Assembly (NCBI RefSeq): GCF_037975245.1
Contig: NC_092575.1
Span: forward strand, 3,990,501-4,054,500
Reading direction: 5' to 3'
Origin: Apostichopus japonicus
Taxonomy: Eukaryota; Echinodermata; Holothuroidea; Aspidochirotida; Stichopodidae
DNA length: 64,000 bases
The notes under the pieces were generated by a model, which had not been told where the DNA came from, did no database searches, and was given only the letters and a program-made list of their open reading frames with translations. Position 1 is the first letter of the stretch, and the number at the start of each line of letters is the position of its first letter. Both the position numbers and the translations under genes were made by a program. Of this stretch, positions 27,301-42,300 are shown one piece after another.

Positions 27301-30300
27301 CACGACGCTTCAAAGCTTGATTTTCCCTGCACCTGGAAGTTTACATTTGAATTGCAAATTTTTTCCTTTTTCTCTCCGTACGAATTCCGTGAGAGAAAGA
27401 GAAAGAGAGAGAGAGATACTCATCGCTGCAAAAAATTACTTCCAAGCGCTCTCAGCTACTGTCGCTTGCTCGGATATAATCTTTATTAAAACGTATTATA
27501 AATATTTGCATGTTGCAGAAATGGATGCCAAACCAAGAGAAGTATTTATGGGCATGGGGCACCTGCCATTTAAACTGTCAAATAGGTCTTGCCACATCCT
27601 TTCATTTATTAATACTGGCTTGAGAGCCCAAAGGTTTAGGTGAAACTTAAAAACTTCAAGTACTTGAATACTTAATAAACTTAAATACTTACAAAACTTA
27701 AAACTTTAGAGAGTGAAGAAAAAAAAGAAAAAATTAACAGAAGTCTAAAACGTAAACAGCAAATATGTATCAAACTGTCCTTCACAGCAAAACACCACAG
27801 GCATGTATAGATAAGCTTCACTGGCAAAATTTCCAATGTAAAGTATATTCCATCAAATTGGTCCATATCTAATTAATATGTTATTATGTAAATTTAAATA
27901 TTTACAAATTATATTAAAAATATTTCAAACTACGCTGACATCGAATCACCCTTTCATTCCTAGTCCTGACTGAAATTTCCCAACACTGCCCTCCCTTCCC
28001 CCCCTCCCCAAGAAAAAAAAAGATGTTAAATTTTCAATTCAGTTTTCTATCCATTTCTACAAGTCGTATCCATTTGCATGTAGCATCATTGATTTTAAAG
28101 ATTGGTAAAGCAATTCCACGACTGAACATTGTACTGTACTGTGTGATAACAAGCTTAGGGGAAAACACCTACAGGTAGTCTGTACTGTTTGCGTACATGA
28201 AGGCGACACCCATCACTTGATCACATTGTTACCTGGAAAATCTTACACACTGTTGAGAGAGGTGATGAATTATGATTGTTTTATTTATTTGTTTTAACTT
28301 TGTTAAAGATACCTGCTGCATCACCTTCAGCCAGGTTCAAGGTCCACCGGATGAGTCACAGGCTTGTATGATGGACCAATCTACAACATTGTGGTGGTAC
28401 TGTTCTAAAACCCATACAGTATATATATACTATGCATGTACTGCAGATGAGGGTTTTTAACACGTAGATAATGTAATTGTGTTTTGACAAAATTTTCAAC
28501 TGCCATTTAAATTACATACTGTAATTATCATTAGAAAAAGAAAGGTTTTGCTGCAGTCTTATAAATGGAACCAGAATACAGGGATTAATTTATCCTGTAT
28601 CGGTTTCAGAAATGCTATGCCAAAATTGTCAAATTTGCTACACAAGTCCCAAAGAAGTAAAGGCTTACAGCAGTTCTTTACGACTGGAACCATTTGTAAT
28701 CTGAGACGAAATTCTGAGCCATCAAAACTGAACATTACGTACACAAAATTTGGACACTAAATTATTCTACTAGCACAGCTTCGGCTACATGCATCATTCA
28801 GTGAGAACTTGATTTGAAATGATCATCCCGAGAAAATGTCAGAATGAACCAGCCATTTTACCTTGAGGTGTGAAGCTACACAGATAACTATCGCATGTAC
28901 ACATTAAAGCAGTGGCGTAGGAAGGTACTTTCGAGTGGGGCGCTGAAGACTGATGGCCGGATTGGGGGAGGGGTCTAAGGGGAGGGTGTTCCCCTCCCCT
29001 TTGGAATTTTTTTGCATTTCCAGGTGGCCTCAGATGCAATTTGGTGCAATATAGCACATTTCAACCCACCCACTCCATTTTGTATATAATTTTGCATTTT
29101 CACCTAGCCTTAGATGCAATTTGGTGCTCCAAATGAGATTTTTTTCTCATTTGGAAATGAAAAAAGGGTTTTCTGACTTGCGAAGCGGGGGGGCGGAATG
29201 ATACTTCCGCCCCTCCACATTTTTCACTGGGGGGGCCGGCGCCCCCCCCGGTTCCTACGCCCTTGCATTAAAGGCATTGAAGACTTGCCCCAAACCGCGT
29301 TCTGAAAAAGTTAACTCTCCGTTGCTTGCAAGTGAGGTTTTCTTCTTGATGCGTGATACCTTGTTATCTTTTATCTAGACCTGAGATGTCCATCCCTGCT
29401 ATGTACACTGTGTTGTGATGACCATAGCTGTATGTATTGACTGTACACTAGTGTCTAATTACCGACAGTAGCAAGCTGTGTGTGTACTTTCTGGGATCGA
29501 TGGTGGTGTCTAACTTCTGTTACACCTCATTCGAAACTAGGTCAGATTACCGGCATAAGACGTTTCTTTGTGCACGAGTCTTCACACCCTTTAAATGAGC
29601 TATGCATACAGATTCCCTTGATTTACTCCCGTTCACCTTGTTGAGTTTATAATTATACGGAACTTTGCAACACAAAAACTCCAACATGTAAAGATCATAG
29701 ATGAAGTCAAGGGTATTATCTGCTTAATATTGGCATCTGCTTGCAAATTAACAGTGTATAGCACTACTGTACCTCTTCGTTCGGGAAATCACACATCTGA
29801 GTGACAATTGATGTATATTGTTATATAGCATACCCACTGTTCAATATATATTAATAGCACAACAGACATGTTGTGACAATTCTGTCTATTATAAACTTGC
29901 AGTCAAATTGTTTGTAGAAATCAGAAATCTTCTGTATCCGAAAAACCTGCATCTTAAAAGAAACGAGCAACAAGTTTCGAGTGTACAATGCACTTAAGAA
30001 ACAGACTAGAAAATAGGAAGTCGTGTAGTAATTAGACGGAAACCAACACTCAGAAGTGAGGTTCGAAAGGGGAGTGACCCAGAAGTTGGTCTATGGGGAC
30101 CCCTAAAGTAAATGTTATTAATCTTTGTAGGTTAGGGTATCTTCGGAGTGCACATGCATCTAGATGTGACAGCCTGGCAGGTAAAAGTGGAAGTGAGGTA
30201 AATAACCTGAACAATTAATCCAAACATTCAATCAAAACAAAGAAATAATCGACTATAAATATTTACAGTACGTAAACATGGTCATAGCCTCTTACGACGA

Positions 30301-33300
30301 TCATATTAACTTATGCACTGTTACGACTGTGTCTTGTGTCAAACTGATACCCCTGTAAAATATCGTTTCCTTGCCCTCCCCCATTTCCTCTCCCGTCAGA
30401 AAGTCCCTTCTGCTCCTACTGTTGTTTACAATCATTCTGGAAGCCCAGTCGAACCAAACACAATAGGAAACAATGGATTTGAAAGTGAAAACAGGAAATA
30501 CAAATTTTAAATCTACAGGAAGCTTATAGCCAAACATTCATACCACTTCCCCCAAATTCCTGTTGCTTTTAATTAACCCTCCACAGAGAGTCAGATATTA
30601 GGACTGATCCAGACTAATTTAACCCTACCGAGAATCCAATGAAGACAACTTGAGAATGAGGATGAAGGAGTTACTGCAATAATATATATAAATATATATA
30701 CCTACACAGTATCATGTAATCTGATATATTGGACTAAAGTAAATGATATGTCAACAAGCCTGAATGGAATTCAAAACCTTCAGATTCCATAAATGCGCTC
30801 TTGACCCAGAGCTAAATATGAAAGTGACACATTTTTTTTTTCTCCCTTCAAATTTGAAAGTAGATGAGCTACAAGATAAATATTACTGGGTGATGATTAT
30901 GTCCCTATAAATTAACAGCCTTTGTCAGTCATCTAAGCAAGAAATGTCTGGCTCAGGAGAAATTCTCGGCATCAGAGACTCTCTGTGATAGGTAGATATA
31001 TATATATATATACGGATGATCGCAGACAGACAGAGGTTGTGGGTAATCCGAGGAGGAACGATTAACTCTGGGGTCGAGCGCCGATCATATCTTACTAAAT
31101 ACAGAGCCACATTACTGATGAACATTCACGGCTGGGCACGTGTGTCGCGGGCTATTTTGAAACATTCCAGAATGATCACGGACAGTTTCTATAGATATGA
31201 CCTTCGTTATAAATAAACATCAACCGAGATGAACTCTAACTCGGATCTTAGAAACGACCAGAGCATTGGAAGGAGTCCTTCATGAGTAAAGTATGTGACA
31301 TTACTGGTCTTCGTCGACAGGGCACGGCATCTCCCAGAAATTTCTTGAAGATGAATGCATTCTTGATGAACACATTGTATATATATGGGTTGAGTACAGG
31401 TTGAACGCATGCTGTTCAATGTTGAAGGCATCACAAGAGTTTTAGCCTCTTCTACAGTATGGTAGCAAGAACTGCCACCTTTGGATGTTCAGTGTTTTGT
31501 TGTTGTAATTTTGTTATTTTTGTCACAATGGGTATTTTTCTTATATGATGTCTTCTATGAGCAATCATGCCATTCAAAATCTTCCGAAATCTTAAATATT
31601 TTGATGTGCCAAAATGCTAGGAATAGAGTATACTGTTCAAGGTGAAGATGGTCAAAAGATGGCTCAAGCAATCCTTTTCATTCAAACCTCGACTCAGGAT
31701 GCTAGCCACCCTCTTCCCCCACCTCCCCCACCCCCCTTCTCCACCAACCCACTGAAATATATAAACACAGTACTTATATCCTCAATTTATCCAAAAAGTG
31801 CAGTACTTCTTTGTGATCATTTGTACTACTCAGCAACAATGTACAAAGACAAGAAATGGAGAACAGATGAAGAATATTTGAGAGCCAGACCACAACCCTT
31901 TCTATCATCTTTGAATCCTGTGTGGGACATAAACTGAACTTATGTAGTCCCCCAAAATTATGTATCTCAGCACTTTGTCCTACTGTACAATGAAAATTGA
32001 CTGATTGGCCTCAAATCTAATCTGAACGTATCTCTGACCAGAAATACAGAACAAAAACTTGCCGCCCTGTCCGTTTCTAGTCGTAGTTCAAAATAAAAAA
32101 AAATCGACTGAAGCAACATCTGTGACACAACCCCTTACCAATTCTACATATGCAGCATTCATTCACCTCGTCAATAATATGCTCAAGTCGTGGGCTAAAT
32201 TTGGGCTGACAGAAACTGAAGCAATTTTCTTCAATTAGCAATGACCAAAATAGCATCTACAAGTGTGGTTCCAATTTCAAGTCACTGGTAAGTATCGTTA
32301 TCACGCAGATGATGATGATGATGCAAGTATTCGTGCCTCTAAGGTGAATCACGTACATGTATCCCTACTACCGATACCCAACTCCTACCTATGTCTGAGC
32401 TCCACACGTAACGCAATGCACTGAGCGTTGGCATTTTCTGTCAATACATCGAAAACATCGACGGCGGAGTGGAACGCACACATACTTGACAAACGATCAC
32501 GCGAGACTGTACGCAATCGTCCGGGCAGAGAGATGAAAGGTAATCAGTCAATAAGGCAGCATAGCACACATACTGTGTACGGCATATATATTGCCACCTC
32601 AAAACATTCAAGGTTTTTAATATATGAGGTGGAAGTCAGTATATATAGCAACACTGTATCTATACAGTGTTGATTGCTCCGGACTTTCTAGTGGAGTTAC
32701 TGATGACTTCGTCAAAGACAGAAAATTTGGTGTCCCACAAAAAGTTAAATTAATGTCCTGTTGCTTCACTTGCAAGCCTTTCTTCATTTCTGATGTGATG
32801 TTTGGTGACTAAATTTAATAACAAAAATTATGAGTATTTTGCCGAGTTACCAACAGACTGTAGCAAACTCAACACAAACATTACATATCCAAGACACACT
32901 ATGTACTGCTAGCATACATTCACAATATGCTAATAATATGCCAACTACACAAACTAAGCTACCCTGAGAGAAAGGACAAGTTTGGCAAAGTTGTGTAAAA
33001 GTACCTACTTCTACTTCCCAGATGACACTATTGAGAGCTCTATGTGTGCATACCCTGTACCAGCCATGCTTCTGAAGTTCCCAGTGGGAGAAGGGGAGAG
33101 GGGGTGAGGGGGTTAGAGCTTGGCTAACTGTGCTGTCAATTATACTTAATTATAGTGAAAAGGTTACCAGTTTATTCTAGGCATGGTAGAACGAGTGCTA
33201 AAGTTGTGGGGAGACAGGTGAGCGAGGAGCGAAGTAAATTTATAGTTTTTACTGCAAGCTCTGTATATGGTATGATGTATGTGGTATGATTGTTTTAAAG

Positions 33301-36300
33301 TCAGTATTATTTGCATTGATATGATATTGATACATCACTGATACTATATTGATTGATACTGATATCCAATCGTAGGACAGATTTCACTTTCTTTCCTACA
33401 GATGTTTGTTATAGGAAGACATCTACTATTTCAAACAATGAAGTCACTTAAACATCGATGATACCTGTATGTTTGTATTTCTAAAATTTGCTTCTTGCAT
33501 TCATTGTTTTTGTACCGTGTGGAAAATGAACCGGATGATGAAGGTTCTCAGAATTGAATATTAATTACTATAAATATTACTTACAACTATCGTTGAGTTT
33601 CATTTTGCGGGCTGCAGTTTCTTTTGGATCCCATTTCATTTTGGTACGCTGCATGTTCTAGTTCGATCGATGCCAACTTTGTTTTGAATTAAATATTTGC
33701 TGGGCCACTGATGATCAAACCATAAAAATGCTGCTTTCTGGCATTCTTAATTTAAATTCTTAATTTAAAGATCTACCTTTATATTCATGGATCAAAATCA
33801 CTGAAGCAGGGAATCTGTTTACATACAACATACCACACTGAACAACACCACCTTGAACAAGCACTATTAACCAGTAGGGACTGTCCCTGAAATGCCTCTA
33901 ATAGTCCACTTATTGTAAGCTAATACCAAAACCCAGTGTGCAGCAGCTGTGCAATACACAAGCAACAACAAATACTTTGCACAGTACTACATGAATTGGC
34001 ATGCCAAAATATGTCTGTAGGCAAAACTTCATGTTGCTTTAGATTAAGGGTACATAAATACCTTAAAGATCTATAAATAATTTCTATGTATAGCCATAAC
34101 TGTGCTTTAATTCAGAAAGTTCTTTTAAAGTTCTACATCTTACTGGAGCTGCACAGCATGCAAGGTATCGACAGTAACATCTTCTTCATATTTTGAGGTT
34201 TAATATTTAACAAACATTGTCCAGTCTGATCTTCTAACATTATCTCCTAAAGGTCCCATTGGTCAGTTTGACCCACTCAATCCATCCCCCCCTCCCCTCA
34301 AACTTCCTATCCCCTCTCTCTTCCTCCCTCCTAGATGATTTTTAATTTCACACGTTATGTTGGCTCAAATACACACATTTGGTATCTAGGAGTTGTACAG
34401 CCATGGTAGGTTTGTACACAGTATTGCCTCAACAGTATGTCTGAATGCAGGATACTACATCAGTGGAATGACAATGCAACAGTTGTGAGGGGACAGGTAA
34501 GTGCAGACCTATGCAAATCAGGTGTCTGTCAAAAGTTCAGTGTAAATTATACTGCTTCATTGCAAATTCTAGAAATTTCTAACATATTCTCCTAATACAG
34601 AATGTCATTTGTAATCTGTTGACATTAACAGAAGATGTGCATATATATATGTTGGCCATCATAGAAACATAATAACACACCTTGTACAAAACAAAACGAA
34701 TAAATATTTTAGCACCGGAGAAACTCTGCTCTGTCAAAACTTATTACTTGCTGCTGAAAACCCAGGTTTTTACAATTTGTGTTGATGAAAATGACATTAA
34801 TTAGCATAATCTTCTTAATTTGCTGAGTGTAACACCTCCTCGTTTTATAATTAATCAACATCTGTTGATGATGCATCTTTCTTCTTGGTAAACTGAATCC
34901 GACCCTAAGCAACTTAACATAGAACTAGAAACGAGCAAATTTAATTTAACCTCAACAAAAGAGTGCAACCGTCTCATTTCCCTCCATCACACTCTCGGAT
35001 GGATATTGTCATACTGTAAATCATGCCCAGGCTATCACCGAGAACTCCTCGCTTGTGTGCATGCCAGCATCACTCTACATTAATTACTTTGATTTGTCAA
35101 TTGACAGAGAATACTGGCATAAATAACAATTAACCTGATCCTGAAAAAAAAGGAGAGAAAAAAAGGAGAAGAAAAAGGATTTAAAAAAAAAATGGGAGAG
35201 AGAGCAAACAAGTTCTTTGTTTTTTCTTTCTTTTTTCAATCTTTAATGACCAAGCGCTTTCCTGAGCCTCCCCTGAAACAGTGTTAGAGTCACACACATT
35301 GCAAATATAAACCTCAATGACTTCAATACAGGGACTAATTAGTGTTCAAATTGTAGCAGTTTTTGAAATCTATGAATTTTGTCTCGCATAACGTACTACG
35401 GTTCCTGTGTTCAGTAGTGCTATATGTCTATATCTGCAGCGACATTGTGCATATATGGCCTAGCATTTTGTTACTGCGATACTGGAATAAATTACAGTAT
35501 TACCCTGAGATCTACATACATGTGTATTATAAGATAAAGATCACCATCCAGAGATTTGCAAACTGTGCCAAGATGTATTTATAGACTTTTCCTAACAGTA
35601 AAATACCTTAGTCCAAATGTTAGCGAGTCATAGAAAAGATGTACAGGGACAAAGGACTTTGCATGACATTAACAATCTTCAAATCTTTAAAATTTTAACA
35701 GTATATATATTTCAATGCAGTCATTGAGGTTAACTGCCAGTGTTATCACAGTTTGATGAGTTCTGTTGTCAATGCTACCGTGCCTACTGAGTATAAATTT
35801 CTCAAACAAGATTGCGATAGTAGAAAATTAAGAGCCCTTCTTACAGAAAGTTTTGACTTGTTGCGATCAGTTGTGTTCCACGGCCAGGGAAGGAGAGTAT
35901 AACAAGTGACGAAAAATGCTTTAAAACAAAAGGATGCTTAAATAGTGCTTCTTGGAAACGATGGTAAAGGAGCTTCTCAGGTCCAAAATGTTTCTACCAG
36001 GTCCAAGATGAAGTTCCAAAACTTGTAAGAAACGGGTGAAATTTGTTACGTAAAAGTCGCTAACGAAACCACGTAGTTTCTTCCGAAGTGGTAGATTCGG
36101 AAGGAGGTGAAAGTGGGCTGTGCCCAGGGTGCGAGGGCGCAGTGCTAAAACGTTCCGGTGTGTAGTTAGGTAGATGGTAAAGTGCAGATGTGGAGACAGG
36201 TAGCGAAGTAAATTCCTTCTTACAGAAACTTTGACTTGTTGCGATCAGTTGTGTTCCATGTAAAAACCAATGACATTGTACAGCCTTCAAAATGGATTAT

Positions 36301-39300
36301 TTGCGATGACTTTGTTCATGATATAATGCTCATTCATGCACACAGAGACAACCAAAGCAGACAAACAATGTACATGAACACGAAAGTCTTTAACATATTT
36401 AATGAGTTTACTAGTTAATTACTATCAGTAAAATGCAAAACAAGTAAAAATAAAAATTAACTGCATAATTTGTCTGTATGTTTTGTTTACTACTAATCAT
36501 ATCATAATTTTGATATTTGGTACCAATGTTCACTTTTAACAAATATAAAAAAATTAATAAAAAAATTCCATTTGATATCCACAAAACCTACTTTTCACCT
36601 TAATCCACCGCTATTATTAATCAAACTAGAATAATTTTAGCCAATCAGTAACTATAAATCACCACAATACTTACTAAAGTACTGTTAAGTGCATACGTAT
36701 ATGAAAACAATTTCAAGTGCAGTGGTTGCTGAGTCATTGGCATTTAATATTGAAATCTTACATCTTGTGTGTATACTACACACTGCAGTGCACATCTTTC
36801 ATGTTTGATCATTGCATTATTCACCCATTCATGTCTGATTAGAATCTATAGGGTTGCAGGCAGTGTGTACTGAGTAAAGGTTTATATATATGACAAACAT
36901 GATTATGTTGCTATCTTAGACAAATGTTACCCAGTAGTGACAAGTACTGGGCGGAAAGACTAGACTACATATATAAAAGATGAGGCAACAGCCCTACATC
37001 GACAAACCACACTAATGGGATAAATACCCACAGGGTCTTCACGACAGAGTGCTCTGCTTGCATGCTATTGTAGGATATCAGTGGGTACTGTGCCAATGAT
37101 TCATACATTTGAAACGTAATGAATTCAACATCCCTATAAAAAATATTTCCAAAGGCGTGAATTTCTGTAGAGCTAGTAGTTTACTCAGTCATACTGTGTG
37201 CTGTAGACCTGTCAAAGACGAAGGAAGCCTTTGATGACAATAACGGTTGTACCAAACATTTCCCTCCTACTGAACTTAAATAAATTCTCATTCGCAAAGT
37301 TTGTGCTTACAGTGCACAATATCATTAGGAGGTTATTATTATTATTTTTTTTCAAAACAAAGATTATTATATAAGATAAGGAAATGAAGATATAGTTTTG
37401 CTTTTCTGTTTTTAGAGCCAATGCATATATGCATATGCATGCGAAAATATCGCAATACAGTACTGCTCATTCCGTTCCCTCTGCAGTGATGTAGCCTGAT
37501 AGCCAAAGGGGGGACTGGATTATCACACTTTAGAGATCTATGAGAAATTCTCGGAAAATTGAGGAAGATGATGACATATATATCCACGGCTAGTTCTTAT
37601 GACTCAAAGATGCTTCAAGTGATAATCAATATTTAAGAAAGGAGAGAGAGAGAGAGATTTTAGAGAGAACAGTGCAAATATTGTAAAAAGCAATACTGCA
37701 TTATAGTTGGAGAGCAAGAAGGAATCTTGAGGAATTATGAACCTATGTTAATATTCAACAGGTGATCAGCAGGGAAATTCCCTGTAAAAGGATAGTGGGT
37801 CAACCTTTCAGTCATATTGCTCTTAACACTATAGCCAGATCTGACAAAGTTAACTTGGCGCAATGTCCTCCGGAAATTCAATTATTTTCTCTTTTCTTTC
37901 TATATTTATATTAATTTGCTTTCTTTGTAAAGCCCCTTGAGCAGTCACTTTTGTCTACTGATTTGGCGCTATATAAGTCTCATTTATTATATTATTATTA
38001 TTTGTTTGAACACATGCCAGGATTAACTGCTGGCAATTTCTCCTTAACAATTAATAGCAGGAACCGCTTCCACAGGGAATCTTATATTACAATAACTATA
38101 TATGGCTGGCTAAAGACTAAATTAATAATCTGAGCATTACGAAAGTGTGACCAGTAGCTCTGGGTCTAATCCTAAGTGTCGTTTATTACGTCAAAGAAAG
38201 ACATTTTTCTCATGATTTTTAAAGATCTGTAATGAAATCGCAATAAACAAAACAAGTTTCTCTGTACACATGTATTTGATTGCGAGATAGATAATGAGTA
38301 ATAACTAATAATCATAATAGCATGTTAACAGCTGTGCTAATTTATTACTTGCCAGCTGGCTAGGCTGATGGATTAGACAAGTTTAGTGTTGGCTTGGATA
38401 GGTATGTGATAGGTATAGTATAGGAGGAGCACAGCAAACATACACATACTGGAAAACAAAACTGTTGTTACTGTACATGTATCGGTATAGTTAGTTAATC
38501 AAACGTGTCAAGCAAAGACAATAATAAAGGTTCTGTGGTATCCGACCAAGGACATGCCACCAAAGTACAACTGGGGGGGGGGGGGGGAGAAAAGTACATC
38601 AACCTCAGTGTTTGCTGTCATTGAAATTTAATATCATCCCACCTGGACAATAGATTATCAATTAAGAAGGATTGCAGCGCACAGAATGGAGGAATAAATA
38701 CAAGATAATTTAATAAGCTCTGAAAGTGTTTTGTAACTTTGGGGGTGGGGGGGGGGGAAGAGAAAAAGGGGATGTTTTAGTTGCTGAAAAAAAGAGGACA
38801 TTTTGTTTTTAAATATTTGATGTTTCCTTGCTGAAGATCAAAAAATTTGTCTCATTCTTATCACCAAAGTTTAATCAATGTATCCATCATAATGTGAATG
38901 CAAGAATACAGTAGCTAGCTCACAATGTTTCCACCTAACATTATGATGTGTACATTAGTCAGGTACCGTAGCTCGTAGCAACCGATAATATAACCATAAC
39001 AAATGCTCTCACCCTGAAATGTTGCATAAAACCAACATGCGTACAAGACTTGATGCATCTGTGTCAATCTCAAGGTGACATAATTGGCTGCAGTTGCTTC
39101 CTTTTGTCACAGTTATGAATCACTACGGTATGTTGCAATGTCCCATTTATCGGAGCTGTTAGAATTTACATTCATCAAAACTGGCAGGTTTAGCAGAATG
39201 GTGGGTTAAAGGAGAAGCAGTAAAATTCCCAATATCTTCCCTCCCCCCACACCCCCATTTGGAAGTGGGGGGAACAGCAAAATTAGAGCACCACAGTGGG

Positions 39301-42300
39301 ACTGACGTATTGTAAACTGGGGCCAGAGGCAAGCTTGGAGCGCAAAGCAATGTTGGCATGGGGGGACTCTCCATAGGCTCCCTGGTGGGGATAAAAGGGA
39401 GGTGAAGGTTTGCTGTTTTCATCATTTCCAGAACTTAATATCAGTTTCAAATCAGCATCATTTTGGTGGTTTTTAATGCAAGTATATAGAAACCAGCAGG
39501 TAGAAGAAAAAAGTTGTCTATCCTCCTGACCGAGGGTTTTTTCTTCTTTTCCCCTGATGTATAGTTGGACGGTTACAAAAGACTACCTGTATACGTCTTC
39601 ACTGTGCTTACTACTCCCCATCTAGTCACGTAGCTAGCCTAGCAGTATTGAAAGCGTATTCTTCACTCAACCCACTGACCTAACAGTTACTAACCCACAC
39701 TTCACGAGTTACAATATTCACAAGATTGCTTTCATTTTCAATTTCTTTGTGATCACTTTTAAATATTGTTGCATCAATTCAAGACGACAAAAAACCCAAT
39801 CAGAGGCAGTAAAGAAAAAAAATTACTACAAGTAAGAAACTATGTATATATTTACTGTATATTTTTTGTATAGTCATGTCATTCTTCCAACAGTTTCACC
39901 AATACTTCTCTACATGTATATAAACTGTACAAGCATCAAGTACAGTCGGTATGTACATGTGTCATTTGTCCAGTGTAAAATAACGTACATGTGTTTATGC
40001 TTCGTATTAACACAACTGCTACAGTACAGTAGGTATATACTATGCTGGTAGTTTCATATTTTATACTATCATGTTCAGTACACCGTGAAAAACACATATT
40101 TTCTGAATCGATTTCGACAAATCTGCCGACAATGTGTTACCCACTGACTTAAAACTTCCATAACAATGCAAAATGGAGTACGACTCAATGCACTAACAAT
40201 GTTTCCTTCAAAATGTAGCAAAATGATAAAGGTTCTGGGCAAAGTAAGTCAACTGTCTCAGCAAATTCAATTGATGACTCACACAGCTGAATATCTGTAT
40301 AGAACTGCAGACGCAACCCAAGAAGCTCCTCTAAATTAGAGGTTTGCATTTTCTAAACTCGTCAAACAAACAAGTCATATACATGTTTCCAACTCTGCAT
40401 ATACACCGAGTAGTATTGTTGATACGTACACAGTTGAGATTTTCGCTACAACTTCTGAAAAAAAACGCACTTATTTTTCAAATTTTGAGTAGTAATTTTG
40501 AATGCACTGACCTATCTCTCTTAATCAAAGATAGATTTTTCCTGCATAAAAACAACACAAACTGCTAAACAACTTTGGGCTTTGTATACAAAGGTTCTTG
40601 ACCATATCGCATGTGCGATGAAATACTGGATAAATTATTCCCTGGTGATGGCAATAATTTAGTGACGTTTTGGTGAAATAGCCATTTTGAGGGTTAATGA
40701 ATTTTGTTTAACTCATAAAATACTGATCAGTAATGTGGTATCTGAGTACAAAATAGGCATAAGGCATATAGTTGCTAAATTGTATAGCAGATTTGCCTAT
40801 TCTGCATCTGAGAAGCTGATTTCTCAACGTCATATTAATTGTTCTGGTTGACGCAAGAGGGAGAGTCGTGACGATACAGGCAGGTGAGTGAGAAAGGGTA
40901 GTTAATATGCAGAAACTGCAGAGATGCAAACATCAATATATATATGCGTTGTGTGAAAACAGGGACGTACTTGAACGGCTTTTTCTCAGTCTCCCTGCAC
41001 AGAACTAAACCTCTTGTGTTGCAATCTGAAGGAAAACCACTTAAGTAACAATGAAATACTTCATGCATCAAGCCTTAAGTTTCACAATCTTAGCAACTTA
41101 ATAGCTAGAATAAAAAATGAAAGTGCTTAAAAATCTAATGGATATAACAGGGTTCCCACTGGCATTTTTTTTTAAATTACAGGACACATCAGGTATTCTA
41201 AAGGCTTATGGGGGCGATAACATTCTGCTGATAACAAGCAGTAGAACGAGGCTCACGTTAAGTACAAAAATTATGTTATTTTTGTAATTTTTTTGTCTAA
41301 ACCATATCATGAGTTTGTGTTCTTAATGTCTTGGCTGCCTTTCTTGTCCACTGGCAAAACTGCAAAATCCACTGGTATTTCACCTGTCAATAGCATGAAT
41401 TTAGAGACCTGTATACACACAGCACACCCATAACTCATTGATACAGGTCTTTTAAATTTGACCAACATTGACACACTGCTCCACACTGCACAGTATATAA
41501 TTATTACTGCTAGTCCCATATAAACCAGCATAGGAGCTATAGCTCAGGCAAATTTTCGTTAATTGTATACCATACCAACTGTTGCATTAATCAAAGAGGT
41601 ACATCAAATATGCAGTACGGTAAGTAGAAGGAATCCACCCCCCCCTTTTTCAAATTAAACGAGCCGTGAGCAATCACTGCCGTATTCGCTACGTAATTAT
41701 ACGACACCATAGTGGTCTGCTATCTGATGCATTCCCAAAATAGAGAGTGTATCACAGTTTTGTCAGATAACGGGAAATTAGATAAAGCCTCCCGGGCAAG
41801 TCTACAGCATGACATGAATTCCATCCCATACAGTCGGACTACTACCGTGCCAGCTAGTCCTTCCCAGTGCGAGATATTACTATCCAGACACACACACGTG
41901 TAGGTTACAGTGTGCCATCACTGTTGCATACATGTTGTACAGTAGCACTTGAACACGTCTGTTAACAGAGATCGTCCGCAATGTGTGAAAGTATCACACC
42001 TACCACTCTTCTACAATGAGAGAGAGAGATTTGCTGTTTGTATGTTCTTCATTCGTTTGCAGACAGCATTCATGTGCATACACATACAGTAGTTTACAAG
42101 TTAGCATACTGTAGCTTTAGAACAGCTATCATGTTTTCATTGCATGTTAAATGTGTAAAGGCAATCGTAACCACAATGACATTTTAACTCAATGACATTT
42201 AACATTTAATAATCAAGAGGTCACTCTTATATAATTTGTCTCCATTTTATTATTTTTTGTGTGGGGGGAGGAAGGCACATATGGGAGAGAGGGGCATTAA

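Noticed and set aside
27215-27643. 142-codon plus-strand frame
   Set aside because: Low-complexity GAGA tract and AT-rich composition; no similarity and no splice context.
40835-41071. 78-codon minus-strand frame as an extra exon
   Set aside because: An AG-like acceptor is present near 41027, but no good donor, no conserved sequence and no compatible phase.
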